From positions 1,922,001 through 1,986,000 of the forward strand of contig OZ251222.1 in assembly GCA_965240325.2 (NCBI GenBank): 64,000 nucleotides of DNA, read 5' to 3'. This stretch comes from Rebecca billardiae RCC1528. Taxonomy: Eukaryota > Haptophyta. Each line of letters begins with the position of its first letter. Position 1 is the first letter of the stretch. Positions 1 through 7,823 of the stretch are shown here, piece by piece. The translations under genes were made by a program, and so were the position numbers. The notes beneath the pieces are model-generated. The model was not told the origin of the DNA. It saw only the letters and a list, made by a program, of their open reading frames with translations, and searched no databases.

Positions 1-555
1 GTGATGTCGATGATCTTATTCTTAATCACTTCATGATATGATGCGGCGTGCGAGCCACGTCTGCGACTGCCTGACCTGTGCGGTGACGACGACATTAATA
101 ACTTATTAAGCTAGGTAGGCCGATCAGTTATAATTTATTGCGCTGAGTATTCCTATTTCCTGCTAAGACACGGACCGAGTACTAGTGTCTAGTCCGAGTA
201 GCTAGACCGAACACTGCTAACCGTGCTAACGAACTAACAGACGATTATGACGCGCATCAGCAGATGATATCGCGCGTCACCGGGCCCTTCAAGTCTTCAT
301 AGCTAGCCCACTTCACAATCACAGCCCGCCGAGCCGGCCGATCACCGCTTCAACTTAGGAGTTCAAGTTCAATGTTTAACTATAATAATTCGGTCGTATA
401 CTGCTGTAGTTAGGCATCACCACTGCACCATACAATGACAAGCGCGCGATCCCGGACGTAGCCTACATGCACGTCTGACGTGATGCGACATGCTGATGCT
501 CCTCGCAGCACGCCGCCCATCATGTGTCCATGATCGCCAGCGCGTCTAATAGCTA
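1..555. other. Intergenic DNA, no gene seen
   Basis: This stretch is visibly richer in A and T than the coding DNA that follows and has no long open frame, repeat array or RNA gene that I can recognise. It lies downstream of the minus-strand Tic22-like gene, so it probably contains that gene's 3' untranslated region. Confidence 0.5.
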
Positions 556-1530
556 CTACTTGGAGCCGCCCCGGTTGAAGGGGAGCCGCATGATCTGCTC
601 GTCGCTCAGCGTGTTCGCGGGGCCGAGGGGCGCGTCGACCGCGGCGGCGCTCGCGCTGCGCTCCTGCTCCACGCGCGCCGAGGCGTCGACCACCGCGAGC
701 GCGCTCGAGCTGGGCACGAAGACGATGGCCTCGCTGTCGAGGGACGCGTCGGCCTGCATGCGTGCCACGAGGCTCTGCAGGTCGGTCACCTTGATCTGCG
801 GCTTCGCGGCGCCGCCCGCGGCGCGGGCGTAGGTGGCGAGGAGGTCGTCCGCGGCGAAGAAGACGGGGAGTTGATCCACGCCGCCCTCCGAGCGGATCTG
901 CAGCGTTGGCTCCACGAAGAGCGGCACCGCGCCGTTGAGCGCGTTGAGCGCGGGCACGTTTGCGTCGTCTCGCGGCTGCTGCGACAGCAGCTGCTTGGCG
1001 GTCGCCGTCGCCTTGGGCGAGGGGATGATGCTGAAGGAGCGGCCGCTACTCTGGGTATTAATCGAGAACTTCTGCGCGACGAATTGGAAGTACACCGTGT
1101 CGAGCGAGAGCGAGCGGATTGAGACGTCTGCTGGCTTGAGCAGCCGCGACGGGATCTTGCGCACCGCGTCCTGCGCGCCCGTGTACTCGACAAAGAAGCG
1201 GCCCTCCTTCGAGCCGTCGTCGAGGTCGTAGAAGACGGGCTTCCCGGTCTTCTCCGTCACCGCAAAGACTGGGACGGTGCTCAGCTTGGCGGCCACTTCG
1301 TCCTGCGTGAGCGTGCGCGCGTGCGCAGCCTCGGTACTGAGCGCGAGCATGCCCGCAGCCACGGCCGCAGACAGCGCCGATGAGAGCCACTGCGCGGGCA
1401 TCCGACCGATCGCCTCGGCCTGCGCACGCGGCGGCGGCGGCGCACGAAGCGCGCCGCAGTCCCGCGTCGCCCACGCCAACACGGCCACGATCGGCAGCAT
1501 TCTCATCGTTCGCCGATCACGCGCCGCCAT
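556..1530 (-). CDS. Tic22-like plastid protein import component
   Basis: The 324-residue product resembles the Tic22 family, which acts in the intermembrane space during chloroplast protein import. The family-like core begins about residue 75 with LTQDEVAAKLSTVPVFAVTE, followed by YFVEYTGAQDA-type and LSLDTVYFQFVAQ-type segments. The open frame extends upstream only to a GTG at 1605, so I place the start at the first ATG, at 1530, in a good context (gcgATGG). Other ATGs lie at 1506 and 1500. A hydrophobic stretch after the third Met (MLPIVAVLAWA) suits a signal peptide and is followed by a Pro/Ala-rich transit-like region, although no Phe is seen at the predicted cleavage site. It is divergent from the beta-mannosidase gene, 146 bases away. 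The family assignment rests on motif memory, not a search. Confidence 0.72.
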   Translation of the reverse strand: MAARDRRTMRMLPIVAVLAWATRDCGALRAPPPPRAQAEAIGRMPAQWLSSALSAAVAAGMLALSTEAAHARTLTQDEVAAKLSTVPVFAVTEKTGKPVFYDLDDGSKEGRFFVEYTGAQDAVRKIPSRLLKPADVSIRSLSLDTVYFQFVAQKFSINTQSSGRSFSIIPSPKATATAKQLLSQQPRDDANVPALNALNGAVPLFVEPTLQIRSEGGVDQLPVFFAADDLLATYARAAGGAAKPQIKVTDLQSLVARMQADASLDSEAIVFVPSSSALAVVDASARVEQERSASAAAVDAPLGPANTLSDEQIMRLPFNRGGSK

Positions 1531-1676
1531 CGCGGTGACGTGGGCGAGGTTGCGCCCACCCGCCAGTCGATCGCCCAGAGCGCGGGGCGCTTGGAAGCGC
1601 TGCACCGTCGTGGGTCAGTAGCCGTCCGGGGCCGGGTGGAGTGCGCGCTCCTCCGTGTGCAGCTCACGGCCGCCTG
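1531..1676. promoter_or_regulatory. Shared upstream region of a divergent gene pair
   Basis: These 146 bases separate the ATG codons of the Tic22-like gene and the beta-mannosidase gene, so both promoters must lie here or inside the neighbouring transcript. I see no TATA box. The call rests on gene arrangement only. Confidence 0.3.
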
Positions 1677-4600
1677 ATGGCGCGCTCCCTGGCCTCGCCG
1701 CTGGTTGGGGCCAATCGCAAGCCCAGGCCTCCTGGCCGCCTCGACGCGCGCTGGATCGCCGCTGCCGTGCTGTGCGCGTGCGCGATTATCGCGCGCTGCT
1801 GGCGGACCCGCGGCACGTGCTCACGCGCGTGTGGCCCGGCGGATGTGGCCGCTGTGGCCACGACGCGTGACCTGGCGGCCGAGGTGGAGAGTGCAGGTGG
1901 CACGCTCGCAGCCCTGCGCGAGCCCGCTATCACAGCGTCGCGCGTGTGGTACCTCGACGCCGGCTGGGTCGCTCGCAGCCCCGCCGGTGTCGTCATCAAT
2001 GCGTCTGTGCCGGGTGATCTGCTCACCGACCTGCAGCGCGCGGGCCTCGTGGGCGATCCGCTGCGCGAGCTCGCCTTCAAGACGCGCGGCGCGCTGTGGG
2101 ACGACGAGTGGACGTACGAGCGCTCGCTCGCGGACGTGCTGCGCGCGCTCGGGCCGCGCGAGCGCGCGGTGCTTGTCCTTGAGAGCGTCAAGATGGCGGC
2201 GGACGTGTCGGTGGGCGGGGCGCACGTGGCGCGCGTGACGAGCCAGTTCGTGCGCACGCTCGCGTGGCTGCCGACCAACGCGTCGGACCCCACGCTGCGC
2301 GTGCGCTTCCTGCCCTCCGCGCTGCAGCTCACGCGCGGCCGGTTCATGGCCTGCTCAGGCGGGTGGGACTGGGCGCCGTACACTGACACGTTTGAGGGCG
2401 CGGACCACACCTTCTCCAAGGGGCTGGTGCGCGCGGCGTACGTGGCGGCGGTGCCGCGCGACGGCGGGCTGAGCATCACGCAGCTCGTGCCCACCGTGCA
2501 CTACCGCGGCGCCGAGCCGGAGGGACCCCTCGCGGACGGGCGGCACGCGGGCTTTGTCGTGCGCGTGCGCGTGTTTGGCTTCGGCGCGCGCGCGACCGCG
2601 GCCGCGCGGCTGGTGGTGCGCGGCTCGTGGGGAGCGCGGCGCGCGATCAACGTGTCCGTGCCCGGCTGGGCGGAGGCGGGCGCGGGCGCGGGCGCCGACG
2701 GCTCGCGGGCCGGCAGCGAGTCCGGAGCGCTCGTGCGCGAGCGGCTGCTCGCCGAGCTCGAGCTGGACGCCGACGCGAGCGCGGTGCGGCTGTGGTGGCC
2801 TCTCAGGATGGGGCCTCGGCCGCTGTACACGGTGAGCTGCGCGCTGCACGCGCGCGCGCGCGGCGCTGCTGGCTCGAGCCGCGCGCACGCCCCGCCCGCG
2901 CGGGCCGAGCGCACGATCGGCTTCCGCGTCGTCTCGCTCGCCACGCACGGCCACCCGCCCGCCCACGCGCCCGCGCCGTTCAACGGCAGCGGCTCGGTGG
3001 GCATGGTCCTCGTGGTGAACGGGGCGGCCGTGTTCGCGCGCGGCGCGAACGTGATCCCGCCGGAGGAGCTCGAGGGGCGCACGTCCGCGCCGGCGCTGCT
3101 CGCGCTGGTGCGCTCGGCGGCGGCGGCGGGGATGAACACGCTGCGCGTGTGGGGCGGCGGTGCGTACCTGCCCGCCCCCTTTTACGCCGCGGCCGACCGC
3201 GTGGGTGTGCTCATCTATCACGACCTGATGTTCACCACGACGTCGGCGACGCACGAGCCGCACGGCACGGCGGAGGAGGCGGCCGAGGTGGCGCACGCGG
3301 TGCGCTCGCTCGCGCACCACCCGTCCGTCGCCCTGTGGAGCGCGTGCAACGAGTGCGACCCGGGGGCCAACCCTGTCTACTCGAGCCTCGTGATGAGCGC
3401 GGTCGCGCGCGAGGATGACTCCCGGCCCATCTGGCCGGCCTCGCCCTCGCGCGGCTGGGCGAGCGGCGTCGACCCGCTGAGCTCGCGCCCGGACGGCAGC
3501 GCGCTGCGCGCCCGACCCCTGCAGCCGGCCTCGGCGGCGCAGCTCCCGATCGAGGTGCACGGCCCGTACGTCCACGGCAACGGCTGGCCAGCGGTCAACC
3601 AAGTGCCGATCGACCCGACGACGCGCGAGCCGAGCCTCGAGCTGCACGCGCCGCGCATGCCGCTGCCGCTGCCCGGCTCGGACGCGGAGCGGCCGGCGAT
3701 GGGCGCGGCGCGTGCGAGCACGTTCGTGTCCGAGTTCGGGGTCACCGCCCTGTCCTCGTTCGAGTCGATGGCGCCGACGCTCGACTCGGCGCACTGGGGC
3801 GTGCACGGCGGCGCGCCCGACGCCAACTGCACAGAGCCAGACCGCACGAATCCTTTCTGGCTCGACTGCTCGCGCGCGCCCGGCGCCGCGGACGACAACC
3901 CGCTCGCGGAGCGCAACTACCCGTGCGACCCTCAGATCCTGTCCTACTTCCCCGCCGTGCGCGCTGCGCTCGACGCCGTGGGCGAGCGGCCGTTCCGCGC
4001 GCAGCTGTACCTGTGCCTGCTCGCGCACGCGCTCGAGATCAAGGCCGAGATCGAGGCCCAGCGCGCGCGCAACACGCTCGGCAGCCTGCTGTGGCAGCTG
4101 AACGAGATCTGGCCGACCGGCGGCTGGGGCACGCTCGAGTACTCGGCGAGCGTGGCGCCGGGCGCGCCCTTCACCGCGGGGCAGGTGCTCGGCGGCCGGT
4201 GGAAGCCCGCGCACCACCTGCTGCAGCAGCACCTGTTTGCGGACGTGCTCGCGACGTGCGGCGCGCGCGGCGTGTGCTACGTGCGCTCGGACGCGCACAC
4301 GCCGCTGCGCGTGTCCGTGCGCATCGAGGCGCATCCCCTCTCGGCCGCGGCGCCGCGCGCGCGCGCGCACGAGCTCGACGTGTCGCTCGGCGCCGGGCCC
4401 GCCGCCATGCACTGGTTCGAGCTGCCGGCCTCCGTGCTGGGCGTGCTGCGGCCTCAGGACGTGCTCCTGAGCGTGCGCGTCCGCGAGTGGCCCGCGCGCC
4501 GGCTGCTCAGCGCGCACACGCTGCTGCTCGTGCCGCCGGCCGAGCTCGCGCCGCTGCCGCCGGCCAAAGTGAGCGCGCGCGTCGGCGCCCCGGCGCTCGT

Positions 4601-4907
4601 GCCGTCCATCGCCGACGGCCCCCGCGCGCGGCGCGCGGCCGTGCGCGTCGAGCTCGTCGCGACCGACGTGGCCGCGTACACGTGCCTGAGCACGCTCGCG
4701 TGGGGCCACTTCGAGCCCAACTGCGTGCACCTGCGGCCATCCCTCGAGCCGCGCGTCGTCCACTTCTTCCCGCACGACGCCGGCGCCGACGCGAATCGGC
4801 TCGAGGTGAGGCCGTCCGTGGTGGCAGAACTCGAGAAGTCCCTCCATGTCGAGCACCTGCAGGGGGCGCTGAGCGCGTTGCTCGACGATGTGAGTAGCCC
4901 CGCCTGA
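1677..4907 (+). CDS. Beta-mannosidase, glycoside hydrolase family 2
   Basis: The 1076-residue protein is a beta-mannosidase that would remove the beta-linked mannose of N-glycan cores or mannans in the lysosome, vacuole or secretory route. A hydrophobic segment at residues 23-40 (WIAAAVLCACAIIARCW) suggests a signal anchor. Family signatures include CSGGWDWAPYTD (about 226), RVWGGGAYLP (about 490), the acid/base pair Asn558-Glu559 in WSACNECDP, and the presumed nucleophile Glu686 in FVSEFGVTA. The open frame begins at a GTG at 1641; the first ATG is at 1677 and I use it. The protein is longer than the roughly 900 residues usual for the family, mainly from Ala/Arg-rich insertions. No intron is needed to keep the frame. 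Confidence 0.93.
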   Translation: MARSLASPLVGANRKPRPPGRLDARWIAAAVLCACAIIARCWRTRGTCSRACGPADVAAVATTRDLAAEVESAGGTLAALREPAITASRVWYLDAGWVARSPAGVVINASVPGDLLTDLQRAGLVGDPLRELAFKTRGALWDDEWTYERSLADVLRALGPRERAVLVLESVKMAADVSVGGAHVARVTSQFVRTLAWLPTNASDPTLRVRFLPSALQLTRGRFMACSGGWDWAPYTDTFEGADHTFSKGLVRAAYVAAVPRDGGLSITQLVPTVHYRGAEPEGPLADGRHAGFVVRVRVFGFGARATAAARLVVRGSWGARRAINVSVPGWAEAGAGAGADGSRAGSESGALVRERLLAELELDADASAVRLWWPLRMGPRPLYTVSCALHARARGAAGSSRAHAPPARAERTIGFRVVSLATHGHPPAHAPAPFNGSGSVGMVLVVNGAAVFARGANVIPPEELEGRTSAPALLALVRSAAAAGMNTLRVWGGGAYLPAPFYAAADRVGVLIYHDLMFTTTSATHEPHGTAEEAAEVAHAVRSLAHHPSVALWSACNECDPGANPVYSSLVMSAVAREDDSRPIWPASPSRGWASGVDPLSSRPDGSALRARPLQPASAAQLPIEVHGPYVHGNGWPAVNQVPIDPTTREPSLELHAPRMPLPLPGSDAERPAMGAARASTFVSEFGVTALSSFESMAPTLDSAHWGVHGGAPDANCTEPDRTNPFWLDCSRAPGAADDNPLAERNYPCDPQILSYFPAVRAALDAVGERPFRAQLYLCLLAHALEIKAEIEAQRARNTLGSLLWQLNEIWPTGGWGTLEYSASVAPGAPFTAGQVLGGRWKPAHHLLQQHLFADVLATCGARGVCYVRSDAHTPLRVSVRIEAHPLSAAAPRARAHELDVSLGAGPAAMHWFELPASVLGVLRPQDVLLSVRVREWPARRLLSAHTLLLVPPAELAPLPPAKVSARVGAPALVPSIADGPRARRAAVRVELVATDVAAYTCLSTLAWGHFEPNCVHLRPSLEPRVVHFFPHDAGADANRLEVRPSVVAELEKSLHVEHLQGALSALLDDVSSPA

Positions 4908-5135
4908 CTGAGGATGAAGGCTGCCAAAGAGCTCTACAAGTCTCATCGTCGTTGTCGTCGCCGCTCCTCTGCGACTACTGCCGTTCGCCTGATATGCTGG
5001 TACTGCTACGTACCTTTAACGAATACTACTACGGCGAATCTACGCGCCGACTATGACACAGCACCTGACACTGCGGCAGGGAGCATGCAGGCCTGCGCGT
5101 CCCGGGACCGCGTCGCCGGCGCCTGGCTGACTGCC

Positions 5136-6206
5136 TTACTGGGGCGATGATGGAACGCCCTCAGGAAGCTCTCCGGTCTCAAGCCAGCGCGCGCATTCGG
5201 GGGTGAGCATCTGCGCGACAATCTCGTCATACTTCCTGAGCTGCGCGTCGGAGAGTGCCTGCCGCCACTGGCCCCGGCCGCCGTGGTCCAGCAGCAGGTG
5301 GCCGCTGCCCGAGTGTGCCCACAGCGTGGCCGGGAGCGGCGCGACCTTGTCGCCGAGCTGCCGCACGTGCTCGTACGCGCACTTCCGCAAGAGCTCGCCC
5401 CAACGGCTCTCCTCCACCTCGACCCCGAGGAAGTCGGCGATCCGGCGGAGCTCGCGTGGCAGATCCTGCTCCAGGCTGCGCGCATGCACGAGCAGCACGT
5501 TCGGCAGGTGGCGCCACGACCACCACGAGGCGACGCTGTGGAAGAGCGACCAGAGCGGCCAGCCATCGGACTCCCACGCGTGCGTCTCCCAGCCCTTCGA
5601 GATCCACTCGTCGAAGAGCGCTGCCGGCGACTTGCAGCCGTCCGCCCAGCGCGGCAGCGGCGCGCCGATGCGACCGGGCCGATCGTTCAGCAGCGCGTAC
5701 CAGGCGTCAGTGGCGTGCTCGTAGTGGTGGCAGAAGGCCATGAAGGCGTCACGGCCGTCGCACGCGATGTAGACGTACTTGGCGCCAGGGCGGATGCCGA
5801 TGGCGCTAGGCGGCAGATGCGAGCGCACGAAGCGCCTGTGCGTCTGCTGCTCGAGTCGCGCGAGCGCGGCAGAGTGATCGAGCGCGGCAAAGTCGAGCCA
5901 GGGCGAGAGCTCCGATAGGGGGGCGGGGGGATCCTCGCCGTCGAAGATGAGCATCGCCACGATCTGCTGCAGCCAGGTCGCGCCCGACTCCTCGTAGGCC
6001 GCCACCACAAACACGTCACTGTCGCGCGGCGCGAAGCGGTCATGCAACGTGGAGTCCAGGCTATGCGACTTGTAGGCCAGCCGGCGCCGGGGCCGCCGAG
6101 TTCGCGCGGCAAGGCGCATCAGCTCCTTCGCGGCACGCGTCACGACGTAGCCAAGCAGCGCCGTGCCGCTGAACGTGAGCAGCTCGCTGAGAAATTGTTG
6201 GTCCAT
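5136..6206 (-). CDS. Sulfotransferase-fold membrane protein with altered PAPS site
   Basis: The 356-residue protein has the Sulfotransfer_1 layout. Sulfotransferases move sulfate from PAPS to alcohols, amines or glycans. A membrane segment is likely at residues 8-24, giving a type II topology. The 5'-phosphosulfate loop reads YEESGATW (71-78), the catalytic His is probably His130 in RSHLP, the 3'-phosphate region is KYVYIACDGRDAFMAF (143-158), and GGRGQWR sits near the C-terminus. Three normally conserved residues differ: the loop Lys is Glu73, the 3'-phosphate-binding Arg is Cys149, and the Ser eight residues later is Ala157. The fold assignment is good, but activity as a PAPS-dependent enzyme is doubtful. 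The start is an ATG at 6206, divergent from the next gene by 177 bases. Confidence 0.78.
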   Translation of the reverse strand: MDQQFLSELLTFSGTALLGYVVTRAAKELMRLAARTRRPRRRLAYKSHSLDSTLHDRFAPRDSDVFVVAAYEESGATWLQQIVAMLIFDGEDPPAPLSELSPWLDFAALDHSAALARLEQQTHRRFVRSHLPPSAIGIRPGAKYVYIACDGRDAFMAFCHHYEHATDAWYALLNDRPGRIGAPLPRWADGCKSPAALFDEWISKGWETHAWESDGWPLWSLFHSVASWWSWRHLPNVLLVHARSLEQDLPRELRRIADFLGVEVEESRWGELLRKCAYEHVRQLGDKVAPLPATLWAHSGSGHLLLDHGGRGQWRQALSDAQLRKYDEIVAQMLTPECARWLETGELPEGVPSSPQ

Positions 6207-6383
6207 TCTGGGCGCGGTGGCTGTGCGAGTTCGCGATCACGGCCGACGCCTCGAACGGCGCGTCGAGACGTGCACGGCGCGCCTCCGGCACGGCGCGCGG
6301 ATCATCGAGATTTCGGGCTGGAATCTGGTCATCCGGACGCACGAGGCTGCCCGGACCAGCCCGGAGCGTCGATCCAGATCAGC

Positions 6384-7544
6384 ATGCCGACCGGGACGGC
6401 CTCCTCGAGGCCGTTGGCATTCCTTTTGTTGCTGGCTCTCGCCGCTGACATGGGCAGCGGTGGGAAGACGAATGCGTCCCTGCGGACGAGCAGTGGCCGA
6501 ATGGTGGCATGGTCGATGCCAGCTGACGCCGTCGATCACCACGCGTGGCCGGCACTTCCTCCATGCACGGTGGCCAAGCTGCTGGGGGCCGAGCGGTTCA
6601 GGCAGATGGACATGGAGTGCACGCCGCGAGAGCGGCAGCAGGACGGCGCCTCCCACGGCTTGATCCCCTTTGACGAGCCTCGCGTCGCGCTCGATGCCAG
6701 AGCGCGCGCACGGTACAGATTCAGGCCTCACAACAGCACGTGGCCGCCGTGGCGCCAGGCGGACGCGCGGATCGCAGCGGCGCGGTTCGGGGAGGACGCG
6801 CCACTTTCCAAGCCCGTCTGCGAGGCGTTCTTTGCGGACCCTCGCCACACGTTCTGGCACATGTGGGGCTGGTCGCGCTTCCAGGAGCGCACCGCAGAGC
6901 GCGACTGCGCTCCGCCGGCCGAGCGGCTGGCTGCTTGGAGTGCAGCGCTCGTGTCAGCCGACGCACCCGGCGCCAGGGCACTGTGCGACCGCAACTGGAA
7001 CCAAGGGATGGGCGGCTGCAAGCACCCATCTCAACGGCCCTTCTTTACCGGGCCACGCCGTGGCTCTCGCCGCGTGCGGGCTCTCTTCGGCTTCCAGCGC
7101 GACATCCGCATGCACTGCAACCGCGACGTCAGCGTGGTTCGTGCTCTCGAGCAGTGTGCAGTCGGCGCGTCCGTGGCATGCCAGCGGACCGCACACGCGA
7201 TCCTGACGCTGATCGGCGACGCGCCTGCCTTCAGCGTGTGCCGCAATCTCGAGTGGGCGCTCTGCGCCCTGCGCGACGCGCTGCCCGGCCAGGTACCCGG
7301 CTCGGGCATCGCGTTCGCCACGGCCCCGCAGGAGCTGAGCGCGCGCTGGCTCGTTGAGGATGCGGAGAGCGGCCCGGGCCCGCGGTACAACTCGAGCCTC
7401 GTCTTCGTGCTCGAGGCGTGCATCGTTTCCACTGTGTGTACTAACGGTGCCGACATCTTCAAACTGCGTGCTGGCAAAACGTTCCGCTGCGAGGGGATTG
7501 ACCAGCGTGCGCTGGAGCGCTTGCCGCCGTTCGTATCTAGCTGA
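6384..7544 (+). CDS. Secreted cysteine-containing protein of unknown function
   Basis: I do not recognise this 386-residue protein. The open frame runs further upstream into the divergent sulfotransferase gene, but the ATG at 6384 gives a clear signal peptide (SRPLAFLLLLALAADMG) and is the better start. The rest has more than a dozen Cys residues, many Trp and His, and two possible N-glycosylation sites (NST near residue 115 and NSS near 335). Together these suggest a disulfide-bonded extracellular or endomembrane protein. Segments such as HTFWHMWGWSRF and DRNWNQGMGGCKHPSQ look like folded sequence. No catalytic motif is evident. Confidence 0.7.
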   Translation: MPTGTASSRPLAFLLLLALAADMGSGGKTNASLRTSSGRMVAWSMPADAVDHHAWPALPPCTVAKLLGAERFRQMDMECTPRERQQDGASHGLIPFDEPRVALDARARARYRFRPHNSTWPPWRQADARIAAARFGEDAPLSKPVCEAFFADPRHTFWHMWGWSRFQERTAERDCAPPAERLAAWSAALVSADAPGARALCDRNWNQGMGGCKHPSQRPFFTGPRRGSRRVRALFGFQRDIRMHCNRDVSVVRALEQCAVGASVACQRTAHAILTLIGDAPAFSVCRNLEWALCALRDALPGQVPGSGIAFATAPQELSARWLVEDAESGPGPRYNSSLVFVLEACIVSTVCTNGADIFKLRAGKTFRCEGIDQRALERLPPFVSS

Positions 7545-7823
7545 CATGATTGTCATTGCGCGACGTGTTAATTCAACAGCCGCCGCAGCGCCGTCACGGC
7601 CGTGATCGACAGCTTGAAGCTGGTTCATCAGCGGCGGAGCGGCCAGAGTCTGCTGGTCAACTGTGTGAATAGCCTCCTCGTACCCCATACTCCATGATAC
7701 AGTAGTACGTACGGTAAACTGTACAGTACACAGTGTACACTAGCTATATCGCTAGACTGTATCATACATCATGGTAGTTGGCTCCGGGCACGTGATCCTT
7801 TCCGGTGTTCAGATTCGTCATTC

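Noticed and set aside
2355-4946. 863-residue minus-strand open frame, rich in His and Arg
   Set aside because: It is antisense to the beta-mannosidase, with the Arg/His bias typical of shadow frames in GC-rich DNA.
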